Origin: Cucumis sativus | Lineage: Eukaryota; Streptophyta; Magnoliopsida; Cucurbitales; Cucurbitaceae | Reading direction: 5' to 3' | Length of the DNA stretch: 64,000 nt | Assembly: GCF_000004075.3 (NCBI RefSeq) | Contig: NC_026655.2 | Coordinates: 4,898,001 to 4,962,000, forward strand | In this document: positions 60,685 through 64,000 of the stretch, piece after piece | Layout: each line of letters opens with the position of its first letter | How positions within the stretch are numbered: the stretch's first letter is position 1 | Translations under genes and position numbers: made by a program | The notes under the pieces: generated by a model | Seen by the model: the letters and a program-made list of their open reading frames with translations, nothing else | What the model was told of the DNA's origin: nothing | Databases searched by the model: none

Positions 60685-62093
60685 AGCTCTGTTTTTTTCT
60701 TTTCTTGCTCCATTTTGTAAACATATTTACCTTTCTTTATTGTATTTCTTTTTTCAAACCTTCCTTGGAAAGATTATGAATTCAAAACCCCAAATTTTCT
60801 AAAGATTACTAATGTAAATGATTTGTCAACACTTATATGATAGATTGATCTGTTTTGATTACTTGTTTCTTATATGATTTTGAAACCATTTCTCGGTACC
60901 AAGATTTCCCTTATAATTCATTCAGAGTTGAGCATTAGTTCTTGTGTCAAACTAACCTGGATCATAATGAAATTCGGTTTTTCGGTACATCGTACTCATC
61001 CATTAAAAGGAGATGATGTGATCATCAAGGAAGACAAAGTGTAAATACTGAAAATGATGATGTTTTGGGTTTAAAGTAAGCTTTGTATAAGTTAAAACAA
61101 TTTTGATTTTGTATTTGTTGTAAAGAACCTTGTGAAAGATGATTTATAGTTAGTTGACATATTGACAAAATTTGGTGGGGTTTTTCTCTTTTTTTCTTTT
61201 TTGACAAAGGAAAGTGACAAACAAAGTAATTGAATTTAAAGTATAGGTTATAGTTTTGTAGGATTCAAAGATTGATGATTGTAGGTAAAGCCTTAAAATT
61301 TCAACCTTTTTATACATAAACTTTTAGGTTCACCACTCAAAATGACTCCTAAATTAAAGTTTTAATTTCAGCAGTAGGTTTTAAAAGATGTTTAGAGTTA
61401 CAGACTGTTTTTTGAGTGAGTTCTACAATTTAAATGTATGCAGAGGGTTTGAATTTGTGGCACACTATTCAAAATTTTAGAGTTCTTAACCATTTTGATT
61501 TTTGTTTTTTAATTTTTAAAATTAAGTTACTCATTTTTGTACTTTGAACGTAAAAATAAAATGAGCTATGGATGATTCAAAAAGTTAGAAAGAAAACTGT
61601 GAAACTATTCGTTTGTTAAAAGATATCTTTGTTGACGTCAAATTTGAGTAAAATTACCAAAATATATTTGATTGCATGCGAAAAAGCAAGCCCGTCTCAT
61701 TTGGTGTCGCTCTTGTTGATGTCGATCAATCTCACACATTTTGGTTGGCATTACTCTTGTCTAGAGAAGAAGAAGAAAGAAGATAGAAAAAAATGTGACT
61801 GGCTGAGAGGAGGATGAAACAAAAACTCTAAATCAATATTGAGAGTAATGTTGTAATTTCATGTGAGGATGTGAGATTTGACATTATTAAAAAAGAATTG
61901 AGTGGATGATTTGTGATTGTAGACCTTTAAAATGGGTCTTTTAGATAATTAAATCAAATAAAATCCACCTTTTAAGACATCCTATTACTCGGTCTCAAAA
62001 ATTAAATAATGTTAAATAGATTCAGTTACAAAAATGAAATAATTAGATTGCCATTCTCTTTTAGAATTTTGAAAAAGAGAAAGCAACAAGAAT
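60685..62093. other. Intergenic region between RING and ABCA genes
   Basis: Convergent 3' flanks. The stretch near 61675-61745 is less AT-rich (AAGCCCGTCTCATTTGGTGT and on) but has no recognisable coding or RNA feature. Confidence 0.5.
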
Positions 62094-63441
62094 TCAAGAA
62101 AGCGTATGTGAAGACTTGGCTGAATTAGCAACTTTGATAAAGACGTCTTCTAAAGTGGTATCAGACAAACCCCAAGCCAAAACCGTAAATCTGCTTTTGG
62201 CCTCTTCAACTGCTAAAAACACTTCAGCTATCCGAACATCATGTTTTGGAAGCTCAAATTTTTGTGTTCCAGATAAATGGTATATCTTCTTTGCTCCAGA
62301 GGCTAATCGCTTCACCATGTCCTCAACATATCCCTCATGATCAGAGGATGTTGTCATTGTAAATACATAAACCCCACCATATCTGGCTTTAAGCTGTCCA
62401 AAGATTTTCCAATTTAGTAAAATACTTGTGTGTGAAGAATTCACATCACAGCATGCAGAAGGTAAAGAAAACAACACTATGGGTTGAATGGAATCAAGAT
62501 AAAGATAATGCTTTTTCATGAACACTCCTCTGACATGTGTGTGTGTGTGTGTGTTTCTCTATTTATAAGAAAAGCGTTCTTTTTTCCTTCACCAACTTTG
62601 ACAGCAAAATCGGATGAAAAGCAGTGTGAGAGCAAAGGGAAGAGGGTGAAAGAAAGGAATAATGTATTTGGAAGGGAAGTTGGAAGATAAGAGAGAATCT
62701 AGGAAGTTGCTCAAGGAAATCAAACTAGGAGGTCCTCATCGGGTTGATAACATTGAATTTTCTTTTTTTTTGCGTGCTCTTGCACTTGTTCCTCTCTATA
62801 CTGAGGGAAACAAGAACCGACAGGCGAAAAGGTTTATAATAGGTTTAATGACCAAAGTTATATTATCTATGGCTCAGAGATCAAATAAGTTACCTCTTTT
62901 GGATGTCCAACACATTGGAGGCATCCATCTACAAAAATTCCTATCCGATCGCATAAGACTTCTGCCTCTTCCATAGAATGTGCTGATGATATAAATAAGT
63001 TTTCTTCAATATTAGAATTAGAGAGGAAACATGGAATAAGGAACCGCATGCGATACAAAATCTCAAGTCGTGTTATGATTAAGTTCTAAATGCAAAATGA
63101 GACTGGAAAGCGAAGGGAAGCATACTAGTAAGGATGATTGCTCGATCTTTCTTTGCACGCTTCACAGCATTCCATAAAGTTTTTCTTGAAGCTGGATCTA
63201 GGCCAGTGCTTGGCTCATCCATATAAACAACCTTCACAATGATTTTTAAAGGTGATTTCAGATATAGAAAGGGAATTTTAAGATAAAGAATGAAAATAGA
63301 TCGATACATTACTTTAGGATATCCAATTAGTGATATAGCGACACTAAGCCTCCTCTTCATACCTCCACTGTACATCCCAGCTTGTTTGTCTGCTACTCCT
63401 CCTTTGAAGAGGTTGACATCCTTGAGAGATTCTTCCACTGC
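62094..63441 (-). CDS. ABC transporter A family member (ABCA2/ABCA7-like half-size), 5' end outside window
   Basis: Four 3'-terminal exons on the minus strand: 63441-63313, 63231-63126, 62982-62894 and 62393-62094. They encode the second half of the nucleotide-binding domain and the C-terminus: signature SGGMKRRLSVAISLIGYPK, Walker B VVYMDEPSTGLDPASR, switch His in AIILT-THSMEEAEVLCDR, then GIFVDGCLQCVGHPKE. The family-typical tail follows, with KARYGGVYVFTMTTSSDHEG, QKFELPKHDVRIAEVF and WGLSDTTLEDVFIKVA. This tail is that of the plant ATH/ABCA2-12 group, which moves lipids (ABCA9 supplies fatty acids to the ER). Walker A and the membrane domain lie beyond the right edge. The acceptor of the second exon listed here is a plain AAG. 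Confidence 0.9.
62536..62554 (+). repeat. (TG)n microsatellite in an ABCA intron
   Basis: About nine TG units inside the last intron of the ABCA gene (CA on the coding strand). Confidence 0.9.
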
Positions 63442-64000
63442 CTGAAGCAGTTAAAGAGCAATGATGATAACATAATATTTCTTTATCTAATGCATCTTCC
63501 ATTGTTTTACCCAGCAAAAAAAAAAAAAAACAAACAAACAAACAAAAAATCTCTACGTTTCAGTCTTTGCATGCATGCTCACTTTTCTAAGAGTTAGTGA
63601 CATATAAAGATATTGGATCTACTATACCCCATGACATACTTACGCTGGAATGCTAGTACATTAACGTAAAATGTGTTTCCTCATAACATAATGACCTCAT
63701 TCATTGTGAGGGAGGTACAATTTTATCCTCGTCTTCAACTTTTATACATTGATCTTTTTAAAAAACCAGTCTATAGGTGTTTCCTCATGCTTACTCTTTG
63801 TTTTACAATTTATCATCTGTCTCTTGAGTTCAGGTTCAAACCTTCACTAATATATGATAGTCTTTTAAAAATCTTTTCGATTATTTAATAATTTCTGTGA
63901 GTTTTTATGCCAATTAGTGTCCATCTCAACTAGAAAACTACTGAGATAATTGTATAACTCAACCATATTTGGTTGCCAAGGAATAGTCTAAAAAATTTGT
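63442..64000 (-). other. ABCA intron running off the right edge
   Basis: No sequence in this stretch resembles the next upstream ABCA exon on the minus strand (expected to end near the motif for EEHLLFYGRLKNL). The intron therefore continues past the window. It contains an A15-type tract near 63517. Confidence 0.5.

Overview
This is nuclear DNA of a flowering plant of the cucumber family, most likely Cucumis (cucumber or melon). The genes have GT-AG introns, the intergenic DNA is very AT-rich, and a P450 at 32.1-34.5 kb closely resembles the cucurbit-specific CYP87D subfamily (from memory of Siraitia CYP87D18 and Cucumis CYP87D20). Fourteen protein genes and one microRNA gene can be supported. 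Both edge genes are cut by the window: an ABCG11-type half transporter on the left and an ABCA transporter on the right.

Layout: 0-2.8 kb, the 3' part of ABCG11 (cuticular lipid export). 3.6-4.0 kb, a plastid DNA insertion holding the end of the trans-spliced rps12 intron and part of rps12 exon 2. 4.4-13.0 kb, a large inverted duplication with two almost identical AOP-type 2-oxoglutarate dioxygenase genes facing away from each other. 16.0-16.1 kb, a MIR169 hairpin on the minus strand. 20.0-23.2 kb, a zinc alcohol dehydrogenase-like gene. 24.2-26.7 kb (minus), a MATE/DTX efflux carrier head to head with a short-chain dehydrogenase (27.3-28.3 kb). 32.1-34.5 kb, CYP87D. 36.0-37.4 kb (minus), a BAHD acyltransferase head to head with an RPA-interacting protein gene (38.1-40.2 kb). 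Then follow DUF599 (40.9-42.4), a glucuronoxylan 4-O-methyltransferase (43.3-44.2, minus), a PRE/ILI atypical HLH gene (50.9-51.2), a PBL receptor-like cytoplasmic kinase (55.2-59.0), a RING-H2 protein (60.0-60.7) and the ABCA 3' end (62.1-63.4, minus).

The most interesting reading concerns 20-37.4 kb. An ADH, a MATE carrier, an SDR, a CYP87D oxidase and a BAHD acyltransferase are consecutive genes. CYP87D enzymes oxidise cucurbitadienol in cucurbitacin and mogroside synthesis. The upstream regions of MATE/SDR, CYP87D (two copies) and BAHD all carry the same rare palindromic double-ACGT element, ACGTG-nnn-CACG(T/A). I found it beside none of the other CACGTG sites I located. This suggests a co-regulated specialised-metabolism and transport module without an oxidosqualene cyclase in the window. 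The shared element is read from the sequence; co-regulation and the pathway role are inference.

No complete transposon, LTR element, tRNA, rRNA or CRISPR array was recognised. All exon junctions were read by eye from GT/AG sites, reading frame and family similarity.
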